Source: Oceanobacillus indicireducens (lineage in GTDB: Bacteria > Bacillota > Bacilli > Bacillales > Amphibacillaceae). From it: a stretch of 64,000 nucleotides of DNA. This document shows, piece after piece, positions 24,711 through 33,566 of the stretch. Location of the stretch: positions 116,207 through 180,206 of the forward strand of contig NZ_BMOS01000004.1 in the NCBI RefSeq assembly GCF_014647195.1, written 5' to 3'. Every line of letters starts with the position of its first letter. The first letter of the stretch is position 1. Under the pieces are notes generated by a model that was not told the origin of the DNA, ran no database searches, and saw nothing but the letters and a program-made list of their open reading frames with translations. The position numbers and the translations under genes were made by a program.

Positions 24711-25862
24711 CTATTTCTTCAATTCGCGTTTTAATTCACCAGCGATGATATTTTTTTGAATTTCAGATGTTCCTTCATAGATTTTCGTAATTCGTGCATC
24801 ACGGTAATAACGCTCAATCGGATAATCTCTCATATAACCAATTCCCCCGTGAATTTGTACAGCTAAATCAGCTACTTTGTTGTAAACTTCCGAACCATAT
24901 AATTTTGCAATTGCTGCATCTTTAACAACACGCTGACCTTGATCTGTCATCCAAGCAACTTTATACGTTAGAGCTTCTAATGCAGCGATCTCTTTGCTGA
25001 TTTCTGCAAGCATATGCTGGATCGCCTGCATTTCAATGATTGGTTTACCGAATTGCTCACGTTCCTGTGCGTAATCCAAGCAATGCTCCAATAGACGTTT
25101 ACTTGATCCAAGGTTACGCGCTGCAAGACCTGCGCGGCCATTTGCTAAAATTTTTAACGCGTTTACATAGCCGTGTCCTTCTTCTCCAAGTATGTTCTCT
25201 GCTGGGACTTCCATATCTTCAAAGAAGAGCTCTGCAGAATGAGAACCACGTAGCCCCATTTTGTCTTCCACAGCGCCTACGATAAATCCTGGCGTGTCTT
25301 TTTCAACGATAAATGATGTAATCCCTTTTGCACCTTTGGAAGGATCAGTTACTGCCATGACAGTAAACACATGGCCATCTACAGCATTTGTAATATAGTG
25401 CTTTGAACCGTTAATAACATATTTATCGCCTTTTTTCTCGGCCGTTGTTTTCATATTAGCTGCATTTGAACCAGCACTAGGCTCTGTAAGCGCGAAGGAT
25501 CCTATCCATTCACCTGAAGCTAATTTTGGCAGGAATTTTTCTTTTTGTTGCTCATTTCCAAGTTCCACAATACCAACAGAACCGATCCCTGTATGCGCTC
25601 CAATCAATGTTGTGTATCCGTTATGTGTTTTTCCAAGCTCTTCGTAAATCGCACATTTTCCTACCATATCTAAACCAAGTCCGCCATATTCTTCAGGGAT
25701 TCCTAAGCTGAATAACCCCATTTCTTTTGACTGTTCAACAATTCTTTCTGGGATTTCATTCTTCTCCTCGATTTCCATAGCAACAGGTTCTACTTCTTCT
25801 CTTACAAATTTACGTACATTCTGTCTTAAAAACTCAATATCCTCAGAAAATTTAAAGTCCAT
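24711..25862 (-). CDS. Acyl-CoA dehydrogenase
   Basis: This 383-residue FAD enzyme is a canonical short/medium-chain acyl-CoA dehydrogenase. It has the signature [17 protein letters not shown], the flavin-binding [20 protein letters not shown] and the catalytic base Glu in [20 protein letters not shown]. It introduces the 2,3-double bond and passes electrons to ETF, whose genes are not in this window. It lies between the enoyl-CoA hydratase and thiolase genes with gaps of about 12 bases. The motifs fit butyryl-CoA or short-branched-chain enzymes. Confidence 0.92.
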   Translation of the reverse strand: MDFKFSEDIEFLRQNVRKFVREEVEPVAMEIEEKNEIPERIVEQSKEMGLFSLGIPEEYGGLGLDMVGKCAIYEELGKTHNGYTTLIGAHTGIGSVGIVELGNEQQKEKFLPKLASGEWIGSFALTEPSAGSNAANMKTTAEKKGDKYVINGSKHYITNAVDGHVFTVMAVTDPSKGAKGITSFIVEKDTPGFIVGAVEDKMGLRGSHSAELFFEDMEVPAENILGEEGHGYVNALKILANGRAGLAARNLGSSKRLLEHCLDYAQEREQFGKPIIEMQAIQHMLAEISKEIAALEALTYKVAWMTDQGQRVVKDAAIAKLYGSEVYNKVADLAVQIHGGIGYMRDYPIERYYRDARITKIYEGTSEIQKNIIAGELKRELKK

Positions 25863-25874
25863 CCTAACCTCTCC

Positions 25875-26657
25875 TTATCGATTTCTAAATTCTGCTTGTC
25901 TTTTTTCGAGGAAAGCCAATGTTCCCTCATGCTTATCTTCTGTCCCGAAAGCTACAGCTTGGGACAATTTTTCCATCCATAGCGCAGTATCTGTATCAAT
26001 GTCATAACCTTTATGTACAGCGCGTTTTGCAAGCATTACTGCAACAGGACCTTTTTTCAACGTCTGTTCAGCTACTTCCTGAATTTTTTCCTGAAGCGCT
26101 TCTTCTTCAACGAAATACGATACAAGTCCAATTCGTTCCGCTTCTTCACCATCAATAATCTTTCCGGTTAATATCATATCCAATGCTCTACCTTTTCCAA
26201 CCATACGTGACAAACGCTGTGTACCGCCGGCTGCCGGAACAATCCCTAAATTCAATTCTGGCAATCCAAATTTAGCATTTTTTGTTGCCAGACGGATATC
26301 ACATGCCATCGCAAGCTCACAGCCGCCACCCAATGCAAAGCCGCGAACAGCAGCAATGGTGACTTTCGTGCAACTCTCAATTTTGCTATATACGCCTTGC
26401 ATCCCCGGTACAAGTGCTTCCAGTGGGTCTCTTTCATTTAGCTGACGAATATCGGCTCCTGCTGCAAATGACTTTTCGCCAGCTCCCTGAATGACAATCA
26501 CTTTTACATCCTTATGTGCTTCAGCTTCCTGTATCGCCGCATCTATTTCATGAAGCATGTTTGCATCTAATGCATTCCGTGCTTCTGGACGATTCAACGT
26601 TAGCCAAAAAATTCCGTCTTCCAATTCAACCTTCACACTTTTATATTCAGTCCTCAT
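25875..26657 (-). CDS. Enoyl-CoA hydratase (crotonase family)
   Basis: The 260-residue protein has the crotonase oxyanion-hole segments SFAAGADIRQL and AAVRGFALGGGCELAMACDI, and both catalytic Glu: LGGGCELA and LPELNLGIVPAAGGTQRL. It hydrates 2-enoyl-CoA to 3-hydroxyacyl-CoA. The ATG at 26657 follows AGGAGG and overlaps the last codons of the upstream dehydrogenase gene region only at the ribosome binding site; the longer reading to 26681 would overlap that gene. It is the second beta-oxidation gene in transcription order. Confidence 0.9.
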   Translation of the reverse strand: MRTEYKSVKVELEDGIFWLTLNRPEARNALDANMLHEIDAAIQEAEAHKDVKVIVIQGAGEKSFAAGADIRQLNERDPLEALVPGMQGVYSKIESCTKVTIAAVRGFALGGGCELAMACDIRLATKNAKFGLPELNLGIVPAAGGTQRLSRMVGKGRALDMILTGKIIDGEEAERIGLVSYFVEEEALQEKIQEVAEQTLKKGPVAVMLAKRAVHKGYDIDTDTALWMEKLSQAVAFGTEDKHEGTLAFLEKRQAEFRNR

Positions 26658-26667
26658 GTTTTTCCTC

Positions 26668-27513
26668 CTAACTGTATTCATAAAAGCCGCGACCTGACTT
26701 CTTACCTAAACGGCCTGCTTTCACATATTTCACTAAGAGTGGACATGGACGGTATTTCTCACCCAAGGTTTCATATAAATATTCCATGTTTCTTAATCTC
26801 GTATCGAGTCCTACTAAATCTGCAAGCTCTAGAGGACCCATTGGATGATTTAGACCTAGCTTCATCGCATTATCAATATCCTCCGCTGAAGCTACACCTT
26901 CCATTAATAGATTCATTGCTTCATTGCCGATCAAGCAATTCATGCGAGAAGTGACAAATCCCGGAAATTCGTTGACTTCAACGGTAGTTTTATTAATTTT
27001 TGCAGCTGTATCATGTACATATTTCATCGTTTCATCCGATGTCTCCAATCCGCGAATAACTTCAATTAGCTTCATTTTATGCACTGGATTGAAGAAGTGC
27101 ATCGCAACTACTTTATCCGGTCTCGATGTTTGTGCACCAATTTCCGTTGGGCTCATCGTGGATGTATTTGTTGCAAGTACCGTGTCAGGACCGCAGATTT
27201 CATCCAATTGCTTGAACACATCAACCTTTACATCCATTCTTTCTAAAACAGCCTCGATTACTAGTTCTGCTCCGTCGGCTGCCATTTTTAAATCAGATTC
27301 AAATTTCAAATTATTTTTTGCGGATTGATAGACTTCTTCTTTTAAATAGCCTTTTTTAACACTCCCATCCATTAATGCATAAATATTTTCCTTTGCCTTA
27401 TTTAAAGCCTGTTCATTTATATCATTGACACATACATCATACCCACTAATGGAAAATGCATAGGCAATTCCTGTTCCCATTACTCCCGAACCGACAACGG
27501 TAACTTTTCTCAT
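26668..27513 (-). CDS. 3-hydroxyacyl-CoA (3-hydroxybutyryl-CoA) dehydrogenase
   Basis: The 281-residue NAD enzyme starts with the Rossmann motif VTVVGSGVMGTGIAYAF and has the catalytic His and Ser/Asn set in VAMHFFNPVHKMKLIEVI and TTVEVNEFPGFVTSRMNC. The C-terminal domain keeps LNHPMGPLELADLVGLDTRL. Length and motifs are those of Hbd/PaaH/MmgB-type enzymes, which oxidise 3-hydroxyacyl-CoA to 3-oxoacyl-CoA. It is the first of the four beta-oxidation genes and lies 71 bases after the TRAP permease gene, probably in the same transcript. Confidence 0.92.
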   Translation of the reverse strand: MRKVTVVGSGVMGTGIAYAFSISGYDVCVNDINEQALNKAKENIYALMDGSVKKGYLKEEVYQSAKNNLKFESDLKMAADGAELVIEAVLERMDVKVDVFKQLDEICGPDTVLATNTSTMSPTEIGAQTSRPDKVVAMHFFNPVHKMKLIEVIRGLETSDETMKYVHDTAAKINKTTVEVNEFPGFVTSRMNCLIGNEAMNLLMEGVASAEDIDNAMKLGLNHPMGPLELADLVGLDTRLRNMEYLYETLGEKYRPCPLLVKYVKAGRLGKKSGRGFYEYS

Positions 27514-27584
27514 GTAATCATCCTTTTATATAATCTTCTATAAAACTCAAAATCAAACTGAAGTTTACAGCTATTAACAGACTT

Positions 27585-29540
27585 TTATATACCTGTTAAT
27601 AAATCTTTGCGATAAAAACGTTGCAATAGATAGATACCTGCCAGTATGACAATTCCTATTAAGTCTGTCCAAATTCCAGTCATAATCATAATGATTGAAC
27701 CTATAAACAAGAGAATTCGTTCATACCAGAAAGCGTTTCTTAACACCCAACCTTCAACAGCTGCCGCAACTCCGATAATTCCTATTATTGCAGTAACCGT
27801 TGCGAGAATGATATCCCCTGGACTTCCAACTAATAAAAGTTGTTCCCCATAGACAAAAATGAAAGGTACTATAAATGCAGCAATACCAAGTTTTAAAGCT
27901 GATAGACTAGTCTTCATTGGATCTGAACCAGCAATTCCAGATGCTGCAAATGCTGCAAGTGCAACAGGTGGTGTAATTGCTGAAATAGACGCAAAGTAGA
28001 ATACAAAGAAATGCGCAGCAAGTGGCGAAACTCCTAGTTCTATTAAAGCTGGAATGGTTAATGGAACTTGTACAATATATGCAGCTACTGTTGGAAGCCC
28101 CATCCCTAAAATAATACTTGTAATCGCTGTTAGTACCAATGTAATTAATAGTACTCCACCAGCAAGACTGATAATAAGACTACTAAACTGTAGCCCAATT
28201 CCTGTAAATCCAATAACTCCAACAATTAAACCAGCGGCGGCACATGCAATGGCTGTCTCTAATGAAGCTCTTGCTCCAAGATCCAATGCCTTTACAATGG
28301 GTTTGAAATCCATTTTTGCAATACGATTAATGATCCCAACTAGTATCGTGGCGCCGATAGCAAATAAACCCGCTCTCATTGGAGAACTACCACCAGCTAA
28401 CATTACAACAATAACGATAAGAGGCAGGAAGAAAATGAAACCTTTCTTAAATACTGACCACGTACTTTCTAGATTTTCCTTGTTAAGGCCGTGTAATCCT
28501 ATTCGCTTTGCTCGTAAATCGACCTGCATAAACACACTAATATAAAACAGTACTGCAGGGATAATTGCTGCAATAGCAATCTCAATATATGGAACTCCCA
28601 AATAACTTGCAATAATAAATGCTGATGCACCCATGATTGGTGGTGTTATTTGTCCACCTGTAGAGGCAACTGATTCAACTGCTCCTGCAAAGTGTCCTTT
28701 ATACCCTGTCTTTTTCATCATAGGAATGGTAAAAGCTCCTGTTGTAACTGTGTTAGCGACTGCACTTCCTGAAATTGTTCCCATGATAGCACTCGCTACA
28801 ACAGCTACCTTAGCTGGTCCCCCACGATATTTCCCCATCGCCGATACAGATAAGTCGATAAAAAATTGACCTGCTCCAGATACTTCCAAAAATTTCCCAA
28901 ATAAAATAAACAGAAAGATAAAGGTAGCGGATACTCCAAGTGGTGTACTAAATACACCTGTCGTTGTGAAAAATAAATGATCGGTAATCCATTGCAAATC
29001 GAATCCACCATGCGCGATTGGCCCAGGTAGTTTATCCCCGAAGATGCCATAAAGTAAAAATAGAGCAATAATGATGACAAGTACATTCCCAATTACTCTT
29101 CTTGTAGCTTCAATTAAGATCAATCCACCTACAATAGCAAGTCCGATCTGCAGCCCAGATAGAGGTTCAATATAGGTCATTCTAGCTGCAATATCTGTTG
29201 CATTAAACACAAAATAACTATATATTAAACCAGATGTTAAAATAAGCAACCAGTCATACCACGGAATACTTTTTGATTTGGCTGCTTTAGATGCTGGCTT
29301 ATAGATAGCAAAGACTAGCATCAATGCGAACCCAAGGTGCGCAGACCTTTGTAGTATCGATTCAAATACACCGAATAATCCAGTGTATAAGTGGAATAAG
29401 GACATTGCAATTGCAAGTATCGAAATAATGAGGCCAGCTTTCCCCCCCAGTACTCGAAGCTTTGCTTGTTTATTACCGTCATCATCATAATCTTCGTGTT
29501 TTTCCACATTTAATTGTATTTGTTGATTCGACTTTTCCAT
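27585..29540 (-). CDS. TRAP transporter permease, fused DctQ-DctM type
   Basis: This 651-residue inner-membrane protein has a short N-terminal four-helix part (small-subunit-like, about residues 30-190) fused to a DctM-like large permease (about 190-600). Family blocks include SAMGKYRGGPAKVAVVASAI, MGTISGSAVANTVTTGAFTI, GGQITPPIMGASAFIIASYL and a second ILGMGLPTVAAYIV with SAITPPVALAAFAASGIAG. It uses an ion gradient to import the ligand delivered by the TAXI-type binding protein encoded just upstream. The substrate is unknown but is likely a carboxylate. Confidence 0.92.
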   Translation of the reverse strand: MEKSNQQIQLNVEKHEDYDDDGNKQAKLRVLGGKAGLIISILAIAMSLFHLYTGLFGVFESILQRSAHLGFALMLVFAIYKPASKAAKSKSIPWYDWLLILTSGLIYSYFVFNATDIAARMTYIEPLSGLQIGLAIVGGLILIEATRRVIGNVLVIIIALFLLYGIFGDKLPGPIAHGGFDLQWITDHLFFTTTGVFSTPLGVSATFIFLFILFGKFLEVSGAGQFFIDLSVSAMGKYRGGPAKVAVVASAIMGTISGSAVANTVTTGAFTIPMMKKTGYKGHFAGAVESVASTGGQITPPIMGASAFIIASYLGVPYIEIAIAAIIPAVLFYISVFMQVDLRAKRIGLHGLNKENLESTWSVFKKGFIFFLPLIVIVVMLAGGSSPMRAGLFAIGATILVGIINRIAKMDFKPIVKALDLGARASLETAIACAAAGLIVGVIGFTGIGLQFSSLIISLAGGVLLITLVLTAITSIILGMGLPTVAAYIVQVPLTIPALIELGVSPLAAHFFVFYFASISAITPPVALAAFAASGIAGSDPMKTSLSALKLGIAAFIVPFIFVYGEQLLLVGSPGDIILATVTAIIGIIGVAAAVEGWVLRNAFWYERILLFIGSIIMIMTGIWTDLIGIVILAGIYLLQRFYRKDLLTGI

Positions 29541-29584
29541 TTATTTTCACCTTCCTTTACTTAGATACGTATCCTAGATACCGA

Positions 29585-30592
29585 TTATTCCATCGCCCCG
29601 ATTTCTTCATAGTATCTTACTGCACCTGGGTGCATATCGCCTACGTTGTTCTCTACCGAATACTCTGCATTAAAGTCATTAAATGTAGCAGATAGATTTT
29701 GCCAGACTTCCTTTTTTTCCACTACTAACTTTGTCAAATTGTATACATCTTCTTCTGACATCGTATCGTCATTTACCAGAAGTACAGTGTAAGGTGCTAC
29801 CGTCTCAACATCCTCATCCTGATTCGGATAGGTTCCTTCTTCAATCGTATGAGGGATATAACCTGGATTATCCTCATTCAATCCGTCAATCGTCTCTTGT
29901 TCTAATGAGATAAGGCGAATACCTACTGTCGTATCTAGCTCTTGCCAAGTAGCAGCTGGTGTATCTAGCACTCCTACCCAAGCATCAAGATGGTTATCAC
30001 GCATTAACTCAGATGCATCTTCTGTCCCGATATATTCAATTCCTTTTAAATCATCGTAACTCATACCAACTAAGCCTAATATTTTCTGAAAAGCAATTTC
30101 TCCACTATATCCTTTAATTCCTGGACTCACTTTTTTTCCTTTCAAATCCTTAATCGAATAGATATCAGAATCAGCTCGCACTACAATTTGAAGTGGGTTC
30201 GGATACAATGTTGCAATCGTACTGAAGTTATCAATCGGTTCATCAAATTCACCCTCCCCATTATTCGCCTCAGAAATTGCTTCACTATTCGTAAAAGCTA
30301 CATCGAACGTACCATTTCCAAGTCCCATTAGATTCGCAATTGAGCCACCTTCTACAATAGAAACCGTTGAATCTGAAAATATTTCTTTCATTTGATCGCC
30401 CATCGCTCCTGCTAGCGTATACCAGAATCCACCTACACTAGCAGCACCGAATCCAATCGAATCCGGAGTTGTAATATTTCCATTTTCCTTCGTGTTATCT
30501 GATTTTGCTTCATCCCCATTGTTGTCGCATGCGACTAACGCTAACAAAAGTATTGAAACTATAAATAGGAAAATCTTCTTTCTCAATTTCAT
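29585..30592 (-). CDS. TAXI-family TRAP solute-binding lipoprotein
   Basis: The protein of about 335 residues starts with a lipoprotein signal (KLRKKIFLFIVSILLLALVA then Cys) and matches TAXI binding proteins: FGAASVGGFWYTLAGAMGDQ, VEGGSIANLMGLGNGTFDVA and LYPNPLQIVVRADS. Anchored outside the membrane, it captures the substrate for the TRAP permease. The start is uncertain by two codons: ATG at 30592 is only two bases after GGAGGAG, whereas TTG at 30586 has ideal spacing. The gene lies between the CoA-transferase and the permease genes. Confidence 0.88.
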   Translation of the reverse strand: MKLRKKIFLFIVSILLLALVACDNNGDEAKSDNTKENGNITTPDSIGFGAASVGGFWYTLAGAMGDQMKEIFSDSTVSIVEGGSIANLMGLGNGTFDVAFTNSEAISEANNGEGEFDEPIDNFSTIATLYPNPLQIVVRADSDIYSIKDLKGKKVSPGIKGYSGEIAFQKILGLVGMSYDDLKGIEYIGTEDASELMRDNHLDAWVGVLDTPAATWQELDTTVGIRLISLEQETIDGLNEDNPGYIPHTIEEGTYPNQDEDVETVAPYTVLLVNDDTMSEEDVYNLTKLVVEKKEVWQNLSATFNDFNAEYSVENNVGDMHPGAVRYYEEIGAME

Positions 30593-30623
30593 CTCCTCCA
30601 TTTCATTTAGCAATCTAATTTTT

Positions 30624-31253
30624 TTAATAGGTGAACTTTGCACCAGTTATGTCCTTTAACTCTTCTAAACTCAAATCTGACAACTGTTCTACTAGTTCTG
30701 CGCCATTTTCAGTAAACTTAAATACCGCGTGTTCCGTAACAAGTAAATCTGCTCTTCCGTTACCACTAGTTGGGAAAGTAAGTTTTTCTACAAACTTTGG
30801 TGAACCGTCTTTCGCCTGGTGCATGGAAGCAATAATAATTCTCTTCGCACCAGCAACTAAATCCATCGCACCACCGACACCCAAAATATCCTTTCCAGGA
30901 ATCGCCCAATTTGCAATTTCTCCATATTGATCAATTTGCAGCGCTCCCATAACAGCTACATCTATATGACCGCCACGAATCATAACAAACGAATCTGCGC
31001 TGTCAAATAAGCAAGCGCCTTTATCCATGGTAATCGGTTTCTTGCTTGCACTGATCAAATCCATATTTATATTTTCCTCATCCGGTGTCGGCCCCATTCC
31101 AAGAAGTCCATTTTCTGAATGTAAATCTACTTTTTTATCGCCAAGGTAATCAGGAATAAGTGTAGGAATCCCAACACCTAGATTAATGGAAGCGCCATCC
31201 GGTAATTCCTTTGAAATTCGTTTAGCTATTTTAATTCGATCTTGTTGGGACAA
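30624..31253 (-). CDS. scoB: 3-oxoacid CoA-transferase, subunit B
   Basis: The 209-residue protein has the subunit-B motifs SINLGVGIPTLIPDYL and the catalytic-Glu segment HSENGLLGMGP, which carries the CoA thioester intermediate, plus GVGGAMDLVAGAKRII. It moves CoA from succinyl-CoA or acetyl-CoA to a free acid such as acetoacetate or a short fatty acid. It starts at TTG after GGGGG and overlaps the subunit-A gene by 23 bases, indicating coupled translation. Its place before the transporter and beta-oxidation genes suggests that it activates the imported acid. Confidence 0.9.
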   Translation of the reverse strand: MSQQDRIKIAKRISKELPDGASINLGVGIPTLIPDYLGDKKVDLHSENGLLGMGPTPDEENINMDLISASKKPITMDKGACLFDSADSFVMIRGGHIDVAVMGALQIDQYGEIANWAIPGKDILGVGGAMDLVAGAKRIIIASMHQAKDGSPKFVEKLTFPTSGNGRADLLVTEHAVFKFTENGAELVEQLSDLSLEELKDITGAKFTY

Positions 31254-31926
31254 CGTATTTACCCCCTATCTTTTCATATTCATTCATCACGAGATAATCA
31301 ACATATACATGTGGAGTCGTTATTTCATCAGGTTTCAATTCACCGACTTCGACAATTTCATCAACTTCAGCAATCACGATTTTTCCTGCAGTTGCCATTA
31401 CCGGGTTAAAGTTTCTTCCGGTATGGTCATAAATTAAGTTTCCGAGTGTATCCGCTTTCAAAGCTTTAACTAAGGAAACGTCCCCTTTAATTGCTCTTTC
31501 TAATATATAAGTTTCCCCATCAAAAACCTTTTCCTCTTTTCCTTCAGCAAGCTTCGTTCCGGCAGCTGTCTTCGTATAGAACCCTGCAATCCCAGCTCCA
31601 CCGCAACGGATTCGCTCCGCCAATGTTCCTTGTGGAATTAATTCTATTTCCAAATTGCCTTTTGACCACTCACTCACTGCATCACGATTGGATGTAAAGT
31701 AGGAGCCCATCGCTTTTTTCAAACTCCCCGTGTGCAAAAGTATTCCAAGTCCTTTATCCTTTTCACCGAGATTATTACTGACAACTGTTAATTCTTTTTT
31801 CCCTAATATCGCTAACTCATCAATTAGTGTGAATGGTGTTCCTGATAGTCCGAAACCACCGACAAGTAAAGTATCACCGTCCTTTATGTATTTGTTTATT
31901 TCCGACTTATCAATTAATTTATTCAC
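31231..31926 (-). CDS. scoA: 3-oxoacid CoA-transferase, subunit A
   Basis: The 231-residue protein shows the subunit-A pattern: DGDTLLVGGFGLSGTPFTLI with the glycine-rich CoA-binding loop, VSNNLGEKDKGLGILL, LIPQGTLAERIRCGGAGIAG and GLYTK-like FYTKTAAGT. It forms a heteromer with the protein encoded by the overlapping downstream gene. It begins at GTG after GGAGG and is the first gene of the CoA-transferase/TRAP/beta-oxidation cluster. The 262 bases to the next upstream gene must contain the cluster promoter; I see no clear consensus boxes in them. Confidence 0.9.
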   Translation of the reverse strand: MNKLIDKSEINKYIKDGDTLLVGGFGLSGTPFTLIDELAILGKKELTVVSNNLGEKDKGLGILLHTGSLKKAMGSYFTSNRDAVSEWSKGNLEIELIPQGTLAERIRCGGAGIAGFYTKTAAGTKLAEGKEEKVFDGETYILERAIKGDVSLVKALKADTLGNLIYDHTGRNFNPVMATAGKIVIAEVDEIVEVGELKPDEITTPHVYVDYLVMNEYEKIGGKYVVPTRSN

Positions 31927-32188
31927 TAAGTTTCCTCCTTCATTACTAAAATCTCATATCCTATGAATCATTGAAACACTTCATCGTCACTTGATCTTTA
32001 ATAGAAAATAGCATTAGATTTTATTCCACTTTACGGAATGATTATTCTACATTATGTTAAATTTTATTATAGTCATCGATTTGTAAAATGTCAATGACTC
32101 GTCAAAATTTTTTAACAAATCTTTATAAAGGGATTATTTAAAGATTAAATCATTTTATGAAGTTAATCAGTGCGAAAGTTTGGTAATA
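31927..32188. other. Upstream region of the CoA-transferase/TRAP cluster
   Basis: AT-rich DNA between the CoA-transferase genes and the terminator of the next upstream gene. I found no cre match, riboswitch or small gene. A promoter for the minus-strand cluster is expected here but not identified. Confidence 0.4.
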
Positions 32189-32217
32189 AAAAAGCAGCCT
32201 TTCATCGGCTGCTTTTT
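32189..32217 (-). terminator. Terminator after the second D-2-hydroxyacid dehydrogenase
   Basis: Perfect 11-base-pair stem (AAAAAGCAGCC with GGCTGCTTTTT) with a 7-base loop, ending in T-runs on both strands. It separates the gene at 32231 from the CoA-transferase/TRAP cluster. Confidence 0.85.
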
Positions 32218-32230
32218 CATATTACTTTAA

Positions 32231-33181
32231 TTAATTTACTCGACAAAGTGACTGTCCGCCATTCATTACCCGATCTACTTCTTCAGCAATTAGCATCGCT
32301 GTCCGAGATTGGGCTTCAATCGTTAACCCTGCGATATGTGGCGAAAGCTTAATAGAGTCAACCCTTGCTAACGGAGAATCTTTTTGCACTGGTTCTTTTT
32401 CCAGCACATCAAGGTAAGCACCAGCAATTTGTTTTGCCTCCACTGCTTCGACCAGATCTTCTTCATGAATAATTCCGCCTCTTGCTGAATTAATTACATA
32501 TGCATGTGGCTTCATTAGCGGGAACTTTTTACGATTAATCAGGTGTTTTGTTGCTTTGTTCAACGGTACATGAATGGAAACAAAGTCGGACTCCTTTAGT
32601 AACTCATCCATTTCCACTTGTTTGATTCCGGTTTCCTGAATGACATGATCAAAAGGAGCAATAAACGGGTCATAACCAATCACGTTCATTCCAAACGCTT
32701 TTGCCCGCTTCGCTACACGATGAGCGATTTCCCCCATACCGACAAGTCCAAGTGTCCGTTTACTCAGTTCATACCCTGTGAAGAATTTACGATTCCAGTT
32801 TCCCTCACGTACATCTGCATCCGCAGCTGCAAGTGGTCGAGAAGCATCAAGCATCGCCGCCATTACGTATTCTGCAACAGAAGTAGCATTTGCATTCCGA
32901 GCAGAGATTACAGGGATACCCCTTTCCCTCGCACCTTGCAAATCGATATTATCAAGCCCGACACCCAGACGGCCAATTACCTGCGTTTTCTTTGCAGCTT
33001 CAAGAAACTCTGTATCTACTTTCGTCTCATTACGAACGATTAAGGCATCATATCCCGGAAGTAAACGCAGCAATTCCTCTCTTTTCCGGCTTAATTCCAT
33101 ATCGTAATCCACCGTATATCCCTTTCTTCTCAATTCTTCAATCCCGTCTTCCCACATTAGTTCTGTTACAAGAATTTTCAT
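32231..33181 (-). CDS. D-isomer-specific 2-hydroxyacid dehydrogenase, SerA-like
   Basis: The 316-residue protein has RLGVGLDNIDLQGARERGIP, the Rossmann motif GLVGMGEIAHRVAKRAKAF, INSARGGIIHEEDL, a Glu in LDVLEKEPVQKDSP and the catalytic His in SPHIAGLT. It is a 2-hydroxyacid dehydrogenase; it lacks the ACT/regulatory C-terminus of full SerA and is not evidently the biosynthetic enzyme. It has its own terminator before the TRAP cluster, so it is a separate unit. Its paralogue at 22439 is only moderately similar. The substrate is unknown. Confidence 0.85.
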   Translation of the reverse strand: MKILVTELMWEDGIEELRRKGYTVDYDMELSRKREELLRLLPGYDALIVRNETKVDTEFLEAAKKTQVIGRLGVGLDNIDLQGARERGIPVISARNANATSVAEYVMAAMLDASRPLAAADADVREGNWNRKFFTGYELSKRTLGLVGMGEIAHRVAKRAKAFGMNVIGYDPFIAPFDHVIQETGIKQVEMDELLKESDFVSIHVPLNKATKHLINRKKFPLMKPHAYVINSARGGIIHEEDLVEAVEAKQIAGAYLDVLEKEPVQKDSPLARVDSIKLSPHIAGLTIEAQSRTAMLIAEEVDRVMNGGQSLCRVN

Positions 33182-33276
33182 GTAACTCCCTCTCCCCTCT
33201 TATGATAGAATTATCTGTAAATTATGTATCATTTTTTTATTATACTGCCCAACTTTCAATTTGACAACGTATATTA

Positions 33277-33364
33277 TTTATCACGCATTAACGGTCTGTA
33301 ATACCCCTACCTCTAAACAGGAGGGAAGGAAACCCCAACCGAATGAAGTTTCACTTTATCGCTA
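33277..33364 (+). repeat. Dispersed intergenic repeat, copy A
   Basis: This stretch (TTTATCACGCATTAACGGTC... to ...GAATGAAGTTTCACTTTATC) recurs in inverted orientation at 38580-38634, where the middle is missing. It contains an internal hairpin (CCTCTAAACAGGAGG region). The end motif GAATGAAGTTTCA also occurs in the long stem at 50906-50970. It is noncoding and looks like a small mobile or REP-like element. The remaining DNA of 33182-33566 shows no other feature. Confidence 0.7.
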
Positions 33365-33566
33365 GATATTTTGTGTAACTCATACAATTAATTTTAGAAC
33401 AGAGGAACAGCTCCCTTTTTCCGTTCTTTTGCTAATTCGAAACCAGATTCTGCCCCTTCTCCTAATTATTTGTGCATAATAACCATAGAAATTAAAAGGA
33501 ATGTGCGCTATGGTGAATTAAAATCTTTAGGTAAAGTAATACAAAGTTGGATAAGGAGAGGTGTAA

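Noticed and set aside
32618..33264. Overlapping plus-strand frames opposite the second 2-hydroxyacid dehydrogenase
   Set aside because: They are shadows of the minus-strand enzyme, which has all catalytic motifs.
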